DNA of 64,000 nt from Stagonosporopsis chrysanthemi (GCA_022560025.1 JAFISE010000005.1:124001-188000), one strand, 5' to 3'. Counted from the first letter of the stretch, positions 42,717 to 53,066 are shown. Numbers and translations are program-made. The notes: generated by a model not told the origin, from the sequence alone.

Positions 42717-44369
42717 TCAGGTGAGACTCAACTGCGCTGCTTGATCCAGCCAGTCTTCTTGTTGCTTAAAGCTCTTCAGCCACTCTTGATTGTCGGCCAA
42801 TGTCTGGTTCCATCCATCCTCGTCGCCGAAAGCGACTCTTCTGGCCTCGCGTTGGAACATCTCGTCTGTTGGCATTACACCCTGTAATATATTGTTCCGC
42901 GCAAATTGACTTAGGTGTTGAGCCAGGATTTCTGCAAACATGACTGTTTCATCGTCCATCAACTTTGGCAGTGATTTGTTGTTTGCTCCGGCAGCAAGGG
43001 GCTGGTTGCCTGGTCCTTGTGAAAGCAATCTTTCCTGATTGAGACGGAAGGTCAACTGATTACGATGATCCCTTGACGCTGGATCAGTTGCCGAAAAGGG
43101 GACTAGACTCCTCAATTCGTTTGCGATGAGATACGGTGGCAGAGCGTACGCAACACGAGCCGCAGTGACTGCATCAAACCCATGGTCGCCAGTCCAGTCA
43201 TCCATTTCCTTGCCCTGACGAAAATGTGCAGCCAAATGATTGACACGCTCGTCCCAATTGCTCATATTTGTATTGCAGAACCCACACCTTGAGGATATGG
43301 CTGGAAGGTTTACCTTCCAATCTTCCACAAGGGGAAGCGTCTCTATGCCGTGAAAGAGGCGAAGATGTTGGACAAGGTGGTCTTTGCGCCGGAAAGACCG
43401 TGGTGTGGCGTGCTCATTATGACATGCGCTGTGATTGTGCTGCTCAAGATGCTCTGTACTTGGGTCCAGGGCGCTGCAGTAGGCGCAGTGAGCCCTGCCG
43501 GTCGAAAGCACCACAGACCCGCCATGAGGTGCGCATTGCCACTCTGTCGTGCTCAGATGCAGTGACTGCTCGTGTCGCGCCCAGTCGTACTTGTGTTTGA
43601 AGGTGTCGCAGCAAAAGGTGCACTTGAAGATGCGATCTTCAGGGTTATTCTCCTTCAAAAGAGCTTTTGGATTTCTGGGCTTCTTTGTGATGCGAGAACG
43701 TTTCGATGCTCCGGACGCAGCCGAATGGCTTGAGCCTGCTGAATGCCGGGACGACACACTGCTGGCGACGCTGGTCAACGAAGGTGGTGTTCGGTGTGTG
43801 CGAAAAGAGTCAAAGTTGGGTGTCCATGAGCTATGGGGTGTACCATTTGCGATAGGGTTTTCCAATGCGGAGCAGATTGCCGATAAAGAGGCTGCTTCGT
43901 TTTGTGGGGGGGAATCTTGCCATCTTTGCATCGCTAGAGACTGAGTTGCATCATGACTGCTCTCCGGTGTCTGTATAGATATGGGACTTGAAGGTTTCCA
44001 GGGACTGCGATTAAAATAGGTGCTCCGCTTCCGTGGGAGTGACCTCCTGTATTGCACGGTGTCTAGCTTTCGTTCTTGTTCGACTTGATGAAGTAAAACC
44101 GACAATGGTGCCGCCATGTCAGGCATGGTGTCTGTGTTTTCTGCATGGTCGGTCAACGTGTCCAGAGTCCCGATATTTGTGAAGTCAAACTCAAAGGGAC
44201 TTGTCTCTGCGGTGTTGGATTTTGAAGACGTTGGAAACTGTGGATAATCGTTCATCCAATTGTCGGTGCTGGTGATGTTGTCCGTGGCGATGAAGTCGGA
44301 AAGCCAGGACATGTCGTCCAGCACATCTTGTTTAGCAGGCGCATATTGTTCGAAGTTTCCTTTATCCAT
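42717..44369 (-). CDS. C2H2 zinc-finger transcription regulator
   Basis: Intronless, 550 residues. The N-terminal 240 residues are Ser/Thr/Pro-rich and disordered. A basic patch (SKRSRITKKPRNPKAL) precedes the first finger FKCTFCCDTFKHKYDWARHE (C250, C253, H266, H271). A second, unusual Cys/His-rich segment CAYCSALDPSTEHLEQHNHS with FRRKDHLVQHLRLFH follows at 295-340, and a third finger CGFCNTNMSNWDERVNHLAAH at about 362-382. The C-terminal 150 residues are acidic and helical. Fungal proteins of this type regulate secondary metabolism or development, and its position just upstream of an exporter and a hydrolase suggests local control, which is an inference only. Confidence 0.82.
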   Translation of the reverse strand: MDKGNFEQYAPAKQDVLDDMSWLSDFIATDNITSTDNWMNDYPQFPTSSKSNTAETSPFEFDFTNIGTLDTLTDHAENTDTMPDMAAPLSVLLHQVEQERKLDTVQYRRSLPRKRSTYFNRSPWKPSSPISIQTPESSHDATQSLAMQRWQDSPPQNEAASLSAICSALENPIANGTPHSSWTPNFDSFRTHRTPPSLTSVASSVSSRHSAGSSHSAASGASKRSRITKKPRNPKALLKENNPEDRIFKCTFCCDTFKHKYDWARHEQSLHLSTTEWQCAPHGGSVVLSTGRAHCAYCSALDPSTEHLEQHNHSACHNEHATPRSFRRKDHLVQHLRLFHGIETLPLVEDWKVNLPAISSRCGFCNTNMSNWDERVNHLAAHFRQGKEMDDWTGDHGFDAVTAARVAYALPPYLIANELRSLVPFSATDPASRDHRNQLTFRLNQERLLSQGPGNQPLAAGANNKSLPKLMDDETVMFAEILAQHLSQFARNNILQGVMPTDEMFQREARRVAFGDEDGWNQTLADNQEWLKSFKQQEDWLDQAAQLSLT

Positions 44370-45579
44370 GTTGTGTTGCTTGGAACATGGAGTCAGGTTG
44401 CGGGGGACATTATAGGCTTATCGCTGTTGCCGGCACCGGCCTTTGCTGAGTCTTGCGTCCGCCTTAACTCAGATAAGTAAGGCGTATGTCTAGCGCCGTA
44501 CCATTTATCTTTGCATCACCTGGCCCAGTCCAAATCATTACTACAGTGTTCTGATAAGGATGGCTTGAAACGGACCACCGCTCACGACTGTGGTTCCCAT
44601 TGCACTCGGTTGAACGGAGGTACTCTCTCGTTTGCAGTAGCGAATACTTGATATGAGAACCATGATCAGGGGGAAGAGGCGGAGACGCTTAAAAGACAAA
44701 ATCATCCATTCAGACAGGAACCCTTGGAAACAGCTGATACGTTCATGTGGTCAAAAAGAGGTGTGTTCTGAGCGTTTCCAGGTGGTGAGCCCATGAGTGG
44801 TCAAGATTTTTATGGCGCTACTGGTAGTCACGATCAAGTAAGAAGCAACGGTGACATCTTAAACGTTAAGATGCTAAGTGCTTGTATTTTGGCGTCTTGA
44901 AGGACAGAGACAGACGATAGTGCTCCTTATGGGGTAGAGAAAGATGGAGCGACGAGCGCTTTCTTTCCACCACCTACAACCCCTCCTTTACCGTTCTTGG
45001 ATCTCAGACATGCTCACAATGAACTTACATTGGGAATATCAGTTGTGGCGTTTACAGGACATGCCTTGGACAGAGCCATTTAGTAGCTGCACGGTCCAGG
45101 TTTTGGTGCGTAAGACCTCAATTCTTCGGGAATTGAGATGATGACATAGCGCGCGGGTCAGATCCCTACTCTCGTGAGACTGGTCTCTGCTTTGCTTTAT
45201 GCAACAATTACTAGATTGTCGGTGCGGGGATACTTTCTACGATGGCCTATTGTATGAAGGGGTAGCGGGAGAAGGCATTTTGCAGCACTCTATCCTTATA
45301 TGAAGAACTCAGGAGTCACATATCAGCAGCAGTAGCTGCTACCTTAACAATGATGCGAGATCTGCTCACACTTTTGAGACTGAGTAGTACCTATTTTTGG
45401 TCGACAAAGCCCTGAAAGCCTTTTAGATGACAGGACGATTATTAGTATTATGTGTGGAGTATGCATGACGATCGTGGCCATCGAAGAATCTAATAACACC
45501 GCCCAATGCAAAGAGAGCCTGCTCTCCTGATACATGATGCAACAATGCATCGACGCTTAATTTCAACTTTCCCACTCCT
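44370..45579. other. Intergenic region, no gene seen
   Basis: 1210 bases holding the promoter of the zinc-finger gene and the 3' flank of erg3. A 65-codon open frame at 44944-45141 has no recognisable features. No tRNA-like structure was identified by eye. Confidence 0.5.
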
Positions 45580-46626
45580 TCACTCCTTCTTAGGCTTCAC
45601 AATAGGGTTACCCGCCTCGTCCACAAGACCCTTCGCCCTCATAACCTTGAGAGCATCGTGAATGGGATCTAGCTCAGGCCTTGGTGCCCTGTGCGAGTCG
45701 AAATAGTTGTCGCACCAAGTAAAATACTGTCCATAGTTGACGGTAAAGTACATGTGGTGCAGCGTGTGGTGAGCCGGGCTGTTGATGAATTTCTCCGTCC
45801 AGTGGCCAGAAATCATGTCGCCGTCGTGAATGAAGATTGTCCAGATCTGCACGGCGACGAAAAGAACTAGGTAAAGGTATCGATTCATAGGGCAGACGAA
45901 CACAAAAACACTGATCACGTGTTAAAATCAGAGCACAAAGGTATTTGTGCATAAAACCTACTGGTATGGCAGCGACTGCACATAGCCGTCGAGAGGGTGG
46001 AAAGCGAGCGCAGCCCAAGGTGTAGGCACTACCGTAACATTAGCATAAATCTCGTTTGGGGGCGATCGAGAGCACTGACCAATCCACTTGTGGTGTGGCT
46101 TGTGAATATACTTGTACACACTGGGGTGATGCTCCAAGCGGTGGATCCAGTAGATCGCCACGTCGTTAAAAGCCATGTACAAGACTGACGAAAAAGCAAG
46201 CCAGGCCCAGCCATGGGACTCAACATCGCCGTACAGCAAGCTGTGGCCACGGATCTCACCCAAAAACCAGGGAAGAGTCAAAACGTTGATGAACGGAACA
46301 GCCCACATGGATGACTTGATCTCTTGGCGCACTTGGTTTTTGAGAAACCTGGGGTGGTATTCCAGACGTCGATCAAAGACGAAGTAATAAGAAAGCGCGC
46401 TGAAGAAGAAATAGAGGGCGCTTGCGCCAAATTGCGTGATGATGAGGATTGAAATGATTTGGCGATAAATATTGTCGCGGTCCCAGAGAGATGTAGAGGC
46501 GGCATCTGCAGCCAGGAGGCTGTTCACATCTGAGGAGTTGCTGAAGCCAGCCGCAGGGTGGGGGAGAGCCCACGCATAGGCTTTGTCGAAGACAAGAGGG
46601 TCAAGAAGTTCCAGTGCGACGTCCAT
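45580..46626 (-). CDS. erg3: Sterol C-5 desaturase, Erg3
   Basis: Exons 46626-46080, 46028-45962 and 45910-45580 give 314 residues, with in-frame closure across both short introns (51 nt each). The three histidine boxes of the fatty-acid hydroxylase family are present: HRLEHH at 162-167, HKPHH at 175-179 and HHTLHH at 252-257, binding the di-iron centre. The N-terminal membrane helix IISILIITQFGASALYFFFS, the family strands RRLEYHPRFLKNQVRQEI and the PTPWAALAFHPLDGYVQSLP loop support sterol C-5 desaturation. The enzyme introduces the C5-C6 double bond of ergosterol in the ER. Loss of Erg3 in fungi can give azole tolerance. The protein is at the short end for the family (about 350-380), mainly at the N-terminus. 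Confidence 0.92.
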
Positions 46627-47198
46627 GGCTTACGGGAGGCTCCAATGTAGGTTGGTGTTGGTGTCGGTGTCGGTGGACAAGAGCTCGAGGAAGCGGCGAC
46701 AGCGGCGAAGATGTTTGTTTGAAGAACGCCCTTAATTTGCCATCTCGTTTATCAGATTAGATCTAACGCGCTCACGCGTCGTTCGACTCGGATCAGAGCG
46801 GCAAATCAAAAATATTGCCGGGATTCTTGGCAGGGGTATCGGGGCTGTGACAGGCCGCGATTTCAGATCATTGCGCGCTAGAATGCCTGAATGGCCAACA
46901 GAAAGCGGAGTCTCTCCGAAAACGGGCGCTTTCCCTGTGTTCCTGAGGATCTCTCGCACAACACATGTAAACGCTACGTAAGGTGTTGACTTTCATGGTT
47001 TCGGAAAAGGTGTGGTATGTACCGAGGTCTGGACGCAGGGTAAGTTTGAATTCCGTGATGGGAGGAACTTTTATAGACTCGGCTGGTGTCATCCGAAGCC
47101 ATTCTTCTCTTCGTTGCCACTACAATGTTGTACATATACTACACACTCCATAGCCCCGCTTATGACATTCATCACAGGTCGTAAACAACTTGCCCGCA
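46627..47198. other. Intergenic region (erg3 promoter)
   Basis: 572 bases; contains the erg3 promoter and the 3' flank of the synthetase gene, both on the minus strand. No gene is seen. Confidence 0.5.
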
Positions 47199-48818
47199 TT
47201 ACAAATAAGAAGTGACAAGATTCTCAAAGTATCTCCTGGCGCCCTTCAAGCCGATGCTGGCTTGTCTTTTCGAGCGGTCTGCTCCTGTGAGCTGTCGTCC
47301 AAGAGCTTCCTCCAAGACCTGTACAGCTGCTTCCTCAGCAGGCTGGTTCACAATCTGCATGTTCATGCCACCACTGTCGACATCCCGTTTACCAACTACA
47401 ATGATGTGGTTGTACTTTTTGGTCCGAGCATCGGCGATCTTCTTACCGAGCGGCCGATTGGTAATGTCGATATCGATCGGCAAGTGGATGTTCGAGAGCG
47501 GCAGTGGTTTGGGCGCCGATGACGGATCGGGTGTTGAGGTCTCGTGAGACTGTATTCCGGAGAGTATAGATTGTATGCGGGAAACATGCTCCAGCACAGC
47601 GGGATCGGAGTTCAACGACAGAACAATGGCTGGACGTGGGGATAGCCAGAAAGGATACTTGCCTGCATAGTGCTCGATGAGCAGGGCCATGAAGCGTTCG
47701 ATGGATCCATAGATGGCGCGGTGAACAATAACTGGACGACGGTAGGTTGGGTCTAGGCCAGTATCCATCGACGATGTCAAGCCGGTGTCCAGCTCTTCTG
47801 GCGAAGCCTGATATTGCAGATCAAAGCGCTGCGGCAGCTGAAAGTCGAGCTGAATAGTCGCAGTTTGGTGCTCCTTGCCATTCGAATCCTTCAAAATGAT
47901 GTCGATCTTGGGGCCGTAGAAGGCACCATCACCCTCATTTATCGCCCATTCGCCCCCGATGTTGTTCAGTGCGGTTGTCAGCTGTGCCTCAGCCCGATCC
48001 CATTCCTCGATGCTGCCAATGAAGCTGTCCTTTGGGCGTGTGGACAGCAACAACTTATAGGGCCCCAAGCCAAATGTCTCGTATACCATCCCAACAAACT
48101 TCAGCGTCTGCTCGATCTCAGCAAGAATCTGGTCGGGTCGACAAAAGATATGCGCATCGTCTTGATGAAATCGTCGCACCCTCGTGAGACCTGTCAAGGA
48201 CCCCGAGATCTCGTTCCGGTGCAGAGCGCTGAAATCTGCTAGCCGAACGGGCAGGTCACGGTAGCTCTTGATGTCGGTGCTGAACAGCAGACAATGGCCA
48301 GGACAATTCATAGGTTTCAAACCCATTTCCTCCTCTTCTTCACCCTTCTTGTCCCGCCCTTCCACGCTGAACATATCCTCTGCATAGTTCTGCCAATGAC
48401 CAGACTTCTCCCAGAGAGACTTTTTGTATATAATTGGTGTGATGACTTCTTGGAAGCCGAACTGTGGATACTGCGCGCGCAAAAAAGCCTGCAGCTTCTG
48501 GAAGACATATGCACCGTTGGGCAAGATAAGTGGCGAGCCCGGGCTATATGGAGACGTTACGAACAGGTTGTGTGTCGCGGCAAGTGTGCGGTGGTCGAGA
48601 GCGGGGATGGGCAGTGCGACGGCTGCGCCTGATGTGTCGAGCGGTGCTTCGGGCGCAGAGAGCTTCACCGAGGCCTGAAACTGATGCGGCGCAGAGCCTG
48701 AGCAGCTCCGGAGCGACGTTTTGAGACGATGGCGGCCCCAATGCTGGCGCAAAGGCCCTGGAACTGCTAGACCCTGCAGTGCTGCGCGCAGCGTGGGCGG
48801 CATCGAGAGGACTGTCAA
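47199..48818 (-). CDS. mst1: Threonyl-tRNA synthetase, mitochondrial (Mst1-like)
   Basis: Intronless, 539 residues. There is no TGS or editing domain; the protein goes directly from a basic, Arg/Ser-rich presequence (LRAALQGLAVPGPLRQHWGR) to the class II catalytic core, as in yeast Mst1 and unlike the cytosolic enzyme. Signatures seen: GFQEVITPIIYKKSLWEKSG, GLKPMNCPGHCLLF, motif 2 RVRRFHQDDAHIFC, GDGAFYGPKIDIIL, and motif 3 RPVIVHRAIYGSIERFMALL. The C-terminal anticodon-binding domain has KKIADARTKKYNHIIVVGK. It charges mitochondrial tRNA-Thr. The start might be the second Met at residue 6 (MPPTLRAALQ). Confidence 0.94.
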   Translation of the reverse strand: MTVLSMPPTLRAALQGLAVPGPLRQHWGRHRLKTSLRSCSGSAPHQFQASVKLSAPEAPLDTSGAAVALPIPALDHRTLAATHNLFVTSPYSPGSPLILPNGAYVFQKLQAFLRAQYPQFGFQEVITPIIYKKSLWEKSGHWQNYAEDMFSVEGRDKKGEEEEEMGLKPMNCPGHCLLFSTDIKSYRDLPVRLADFSALHRNEISGSLTGLTRVRRFHQDDAHIFCRPDQILAEIEQTLKFVGMVYETFGLGPYKLLLSTRPKDSFIGSIEEWDRAEAQLTTALNNIGGEWAINEGDGAFYGPKIDIILKDSNGKEHQTATIQLDFQLPQRFDLQYQASPEELDTGLTSSMDTGLDPTYRRPVIVHRAIYGSIERFMALLIEHYAGKYPFWLSPRPAIVLSLNSDPAVLEHVSRIQSILSGIQSHETSTPDPSSAPKPLPLSNIHLPIDIDITNRPLGKKIADARTKKYNHIIVVGKRDVDSGGMNMQIVNQPAEEAAVQVLEEALGRQLTGADRSKRQASIGLKGARRYFENLVTSYL

Positions 48819-49339
48819 CCTTCAGCGGGCGGAAATGCTGAGGTCACTGCTGCACTCCAACACTTTAGGTATCTCACCAGTCAGAAGCTTAGAAACTGCT
48901 TACTAAGGCTGCTGAACACCTTAGGCGGGCCTTCCTCGAGCTCCGGCACCGTACGGCCCGGTCCCTCTCGACGTGTACAAAGTCGCAAACGTTGCTCACT
49001 GGCATATCCCAATATTGCTCGTTGGCTGCCTCCGAGGCCGAGTCTAGTCATCGATGGGCTTCGAAGACTCGACGTCGTGCAGCCTAGTGCAGCCTGATTG
49101 GCAGGCGCCTACGTCACAAGATCTATCTAGAGTGGCGGTAGCCCTCCATGCCAGCCTCCTACAACCATCACCCCTTTTATTTTTAACCCTCGTCCTGTCT
49201 GTTTTGTTTGTGACGTTTTGCAACCCACGTAGTATCCTTATCGCGTGCTCTACGCGGTGTACCGACTGCTTCTATGTACGGATGCTGAAAAGATCTGCTA
49301 TCCACCCTTGACACACCCACCTTGTTCAGATAACAAAAC
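48819..49339. promoter_or_regulatory. Divergent promoter region of mst1 and the membrane protein gene
   Basis: 521 bases, no gene seen. An inverted CCAAT (ATTGG) at 49097-49101 lies just before TACGTCAC at 49110-49117, the same octamer as in the hrd3/MFS divergent promoter at 3061. Confidence 0.4.
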
Positions 49340-51061
49340 ATGGCCAAAGGCAGCAAAGGTGCACGGCAGAAGCTTAGAGCGAGCCTGGGCGATAGCTGGG
49401 ACGATGCCAACTATTCCACCGATGGTGACGTTTCTACTGCGACACATAGTGAGATCGAGCTGGAGCCTTCAGATAACGAGCGTGCGCACAAACACTTTGC
49501 CGGACCAGCACGGCCCGCACAGGAATACAGTGCTCTATCTGAATCTGCTCCCAAGAGTACAACAGCCAGGAGCCTAAGACCGGTGGAAGATGAGCGCACT
49601 CCCCAATCGCCGAAGCCAGCTCAGTCACCAACGCAATTGGAGCAAGCAGAGCCCAGTTTCATTATGCCACAGCTGGAAAGCTCCATGCATTCTTCCAATG
49701 GCTCTCCCTTGCGTAGACCGCAAGTTCGCGGCAAGAACGTTCGGAACAAGACACCACATCTACGGTCATCTGATCGTTCTTCTACGTCTTATTCTCCCTC
49801 ATCTTCGAGAGCTCAGCAAAATTGTCGGGAGGTGAACTCGACTTTGGCGCACTATCTTGGTCTTTTCTACGAGAGCTTCATCTCCCCTGTCAGCCGTTAC
49901 GTTGTTGGTGTCTTGGGTCATGCGATGGGCAACCTGCAGCCCTTCTTCGGACTTGCCCTGGCTATTCTAGTGCTTGTGTTCGGTACCCAATGGGCCGTTG
50001 GCAGTTTTCGATCTAGTCTTAGAGTCGCTCTGTCGCCAATCTGTCTCGTTCCTGGTTCATCTTATGTTATACCATTTTGCGCAACAAGCGTCGGCGAGGA
50101 TCCACGAGTCGATTTTGAAGGACTGCTGAACGCGCAAACCGGACTTGAGGATATTCTGGATGCAGCAAAAGACACATCGACTCTCCCGTCAACTATCAAA
50201 GACTCTGAGATTGCTATTCGCGACTTGCGCACCCTCGTTCGCCATTCTCGCCTACCGTCCCGCCATCAGCTCGATCTCGAATTTGAGAACTTCGTCCTAA
50301 CAGCTAACGAAGCCTCTATGGACCTCTCGCGCTTTAACTCCCGCATCGGAGCAACGGTGGATCGCATTATTGCGACCAACACTTGGACAAGGGCTGTTCT
50401 ATCTGGCATCTCTGAGCAAGAGGGCTCTTACGGTGCACTTGACCGCGTCTATGGTGCCTTTACCCGCCCTTTTGCCGCTCCGCCACCGACACTTCAAGAG
50501 CGCATTTTCGACCAGTACTCCTTACACGTCAGCAAGAATACAGATGAGATTAACAGACTCATCGATACTGCCGTTGCCCTGCTCTCTGTTCTGCAGAATC
50601 TGGACGAGCGACTAGACACCATATATCAAATCGCCACAGGCGACGATGCAACCATCACTAAGAGCCAGGAAGAGTTGCTGGCTCAGCTTTGGACCAAGCT
50701 TGGTGGCAACAACTCAAAAGTCAAGGCAAATAACAAGCAGTTGCACCTGTTGAGGAACATCTCGGCATATCGTAAACAAGCGCTCAACCACGTTTCAGAT
50801 ACGCTGTTGAAGCTTAGGAGCATCCAAGCGGAATTGGAGAACTTACGAGAAGGTGTTGCGGCACCTGAGGTATTGGGTTGGAGGGACGGATTGCCAATCA
50901 CTTACCATCTGGATCTGATCGATAGAGGCGTCGAACGGCTAAGGAAGGCGAGAGGCGAGAGCATGAGGGTTGAAGGGGAGACTTACAGGAATTTGGTTCG
51001 AGGGGAGGGACAGGGGCGACGAGAGCTGCCTGCGCCAACTGTGATTGCAAGGGCAAAGTAA
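49340..51061 (+). CDS. Unknown fungal protein with a membrane helix and coiled coils
   Basis: Intronless, 573 residues. The first 165 residues are Ser/Pro-rich and disordered (KGSKGARQKLRASLGDSWDD opening, then acidic and polar stretches). One clear membrane helix (LQPFFGLALAILVLVFGTQW) occurs at about 198-217, preceded by hydrophobic FYESFISPVSRYVVGVLG. Beyond it the protein is almost entirely helical with probable coiled coils (TLPSTIKDSEIAIRDLRTLV, DEINRLIDTAVALLSVLQNL, LHLLRNISAYRKQALNHVSD, LKLRSIQAELENLREGV). I do not recognise a family. The layout, a disordered N-terminus, one helix and a long helical lumenal or cytosolic part, resembles nuclear-envelope or ER-shaping proteins, but that is only an impression. 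Confidence 0.72.
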   Translation: MAKGSKGARQKLRASLGDSWDDANYSTDGDVSTATHSEIELEPSDNERAHKHFAGPARPAQEYSALSESAPKSTTARSLRPVEDERTPQSPKPAQSPTQLEQAEPSFIMPQLESSMHSSNGSPLRRPQVRGKNVRNKTPHLRSSDRSSTSYSPSSSRAQQNCREVNSTLAHYLGLFYESFISPVSRYVVGVLGHAMGNLQPFFGLALAILVLVFGTQWAVGSFRSSLRVALSPICLVPGSSYVIPFCATSVGEDPRVDFEGLLNAQTGLEDILDAAKDTSTLPSTIKDSEIAIRDLRTLVRHSRLPSRHQLDLEFENFVLTANEASMDLSRFNSRIGATVDRIIATNTWTRAVLSGISEQEGSYGALDRVYGAFTRPFAAPPPTLQERIFDQYSLHVSKNTDEINRLIDTAVALLSVLQNLDERLDTIYQIATGDDATITKSQEELLAQLWTKLGGNNSKVKANNKQLHLLRNISAYRKQALNHVSDTLLKLRSIQAELENLREGVAAPEVLGWRDGLPITYHLDLIDRGVERLRKARGESMRVEGETYRNLVRGEGQGRRELPAPTVIARAK

Positions 51062-51220
51062 GCACAGCCAGTGCTGCGCTCGACAATGTTGTCAAAGTCG
51101 ACCTGGCCACCATGGTTGCTTGGTTGGGAACCTCAATCGCCCTAGAATGTGTGCAGATACCCTTGTCTTGTTTCGATATATCCATGTTGCATTCAATCGT
51201 TTACGCCCTATCGTGCATGT

Positions 51221-52372
51221 TTAGCACATCTGTACCTCGAGCAGACACCTCCTCACGCCACCCGACTCCAGACCCTCAAATTCCGTCTCATAGGCCACTG
51301 CCCCACGATTGGCGCATTCTTCCCTAAAAGCATCGACACTACCACCAACACCAAAGTATACCCTCTTCGCCGCCACAATAGCCTTCCCGGACTTTATTCT
51401 TCCCATCAGCGCGACAATCGTCTCTGCAAACGCAGTCAACGAGGCTGGAGAGTAGATTGTCTCAGAGCCGAGAATGAAGGTATCTAGTTCTGGTGTGGAA
51501 GGGATGAGATCCAGGAATCTATTTGTCGGCGTCCATGATCCGGAAAGAAGATTTAATGTAATGCCAGTGGATTGCATGTTCTGCTTGAAAGCCGCCAGAA
51601 TCTCTGGTGTGAGGTAGAGATCGCCGTGCTCCTCCTCTGTATCGTGTAGCGGGTTGCCGACTGGAAGGAGATTTGTGCTGTCCTCCGGTGATAATGTAGC
51701 GATCCATGCAAGGACGAGGTTCGGAAGAGTCACTAGTCGAACGACGTCTGCGTTGTAGTCGGCTAACGTGAAGATCATGCTTAGCCGATTTTTCAGAGCA
51801 TACTGGAAAAGTAGTAACGATGGCACAGCTGAGCCACAGCCAAGCTCGACAACGTGATTAACTCGAACAAGATCATCCAGGTCTTTTCGTGGTCCGCGAT
51901 CAAGAAGGAATTTGACAAGATCGAGACTGCATTCCCAGGTCTTGTACCCGCCTTCATAGACATTGGTCTGGAGATCAGTATCTTCCAGACCAGCGAGAAC
52001 GTTCTCTTGTGAACCGTCATCCTCGGCCATTAATTGAACGCGGACATCGAAGATCTCTCGGCGGGGGAGGCGAGTAGTGAGGCCTTTGGGCGATGTAATG
52101 GTCAGAGTGGAGAAGCCGAGTTTATCTGGGAGGCCAGAAAGCTGGAGCAAATCAGCAAAAAGGATGTTGCAGAGATGATGGGATGGGACACTGATTTCCT
52201 TTGCTAGAGTGTACTGAGATTGTCTACATACCAGCTCGTCTATATCATGCGCTCTAGCTTCGATTGGTGGCGGTACATCGGCGCCAGGAGCGCTTGTCCC
52301 TTGTGTCTGCGGTACAATATCGTTCGGATCTTCTTCTATATCGTCGCCTGAGAACCCAAAGCTGAAAGCCAT
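51221..52372 (-). CDS. hpm1: Protein-histidine N-methyltransferase, Hpm1/METTL18-like
   Basis: Intronless, 383 residues. The N-terminal segment MAFSFGFSGDDIEED is typical of the fungal family. The seven-beta-strand Rossmann fold follows the substrate-side motif YEGGYKTWECSLDLVKFLL (about 139-157), then SAM-binding motif I VVELGCGSAVPSLLLF (about 174-189), the acidic strand FTLADYNADVVRL and late motif LGSETIYSPASLTAFAETIV. In yeast Hpm1 methylates a histidine of ribosomal protein Rpl3 (uL3), and METTL18 does the same in animals. The methylated histidine cannot be inferred from this sequence. The gene ends 159 bp from the convergent stop at 51061. Confidence 0.88.
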   Translation of the reverse strand: MAFSFGFSGDDIEEDPNDIVPQTQGTSAPGADVPPPIEARAHDIDELVCRQSQYTLAKEISVPSHHLCNILFADLLQLSGLPDKLGFSTLTITSPKGLTTRLPRREIFDVRVQLMAEDDGSQENVLAGLEDTDLQTNVYEGGYKTWECSLDLVKFLLDRGPRKDLDDLVRVNHVVELGCGSAVPSLLLFQYALKNRLSMIFTLADYNADVVRLVTLPNLVLAWIATLSPEDSTNLLPVGNPLHDTEEEHGDLYLTPEILAAFKQNMQSTGITLNLLSGSWTPTNRFLDLIPSTPELDTFILGSETIYSPASLTAFAETIVALMGRIKSGKAIVAAKRVYFGVGGSVDAFREECANRGAVAYETEFEGLESGGVRRCLLEVQMC

Positions 52373-52691
52373 GTTGCGGAAGTGTAAAGTTTATGCAAGG
52401 CGCGAGTGCATGTGAATGTGGGGAGCATTTTTGTTGCAAAGCTTATCGATAAGAATAGTCCGTGCGCGGTGAATGAGCACTTGGAAGCCATTGTTGCCCG
52501 TCCTGTCGAAGGCCGGTACATTTCTGCACAAGGTCGCAACATTCGCCTAGTCTTGATTCCTTCTTTTCGTGCCGAGCGCTCTGATCTTGCCGAGTCACAC
52601 CATAGACTGGAGGATGTAGAGTATGATCTTCGCCGACTCTTCGTACGACTGCAGGCGTGTTTCTCGTGCATCCAAGCATCAAGTCAGCTTC
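52373..52691. other. Intergenic region (hpm1 promoter)
   Basis: 319 bases between the start of hpm1 and the stop of the bHLH gene, both on the minus strand. No gene is seen. Confidence 0.5.
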
Positions 52692-53060
52692 CTAGCTCGT
52701 TCCGTTCACACCGTTTGCCAGATCCTCCTCGTCCTTAGTCCGCTGTAATTGCGCGCTGCAGGCATCCAGTGTCTCCTTGGGCAGGTCCCAGGCCGAGGTA
52801 TCGATACCTTGTGCTTGCGCATCCGCAATGATCTTTCGACGCTCCACAATCTTCTCGCGCATGTATTTTATGGTAGCCTCTAGCACGACTGCTTCGCTGC
52901 GCCCTTGCCCCTCCATTCCAGGCACGATAGATGCCAGGCGGTCAAAGCCTTCGCGGATGGCTTCACGTCGCTTTTGCTCTGAGCGAATGTGGTTTTCCTT
53001 CTTCTGAGCCTCGGTCAGGCGTGGGCGGTCGTTTGCATTGGTGGGACTTTGCGAGCCCAT
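52692..53060 (-). CDS. Small basic helix-loop-helix factor, Ino4-like
   Basis: Intronless, 122 residues. The basic region and helix 1 read KKENHIRSEQKRREAIREGF (about 20-39), with Glu28 and Arg31/32 in the E-box-contacting E-x2-R-R pattern. A short loop (PGMEGQGRSE) and helix 2 (AVVLEATIKYMREKIVERRK) follow, then a helical extension. The small size and the HIRSEQKRREAIR motif match fungal Ino4-type proteins, which in yeast pair with Ino2 to activate phospholipid genes. A partner is needed for that role and none is in the window. A long G/C tract lies just 7 nt upstream of the start. Confidence 0.86.
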   Translation of the reverse strand: MGSQSPTNANDRPRLTEAQKKENHIRSEQKRREAIREGFDRLASIVPGMEGQGRSEAVVLEATIKYMREKIVERRKIIADAQAQGIDTSAWDLPKETLDACSAQLQRTKDEEDLANGVNGTS

Positions 53061-53066
53061 TGCGAT

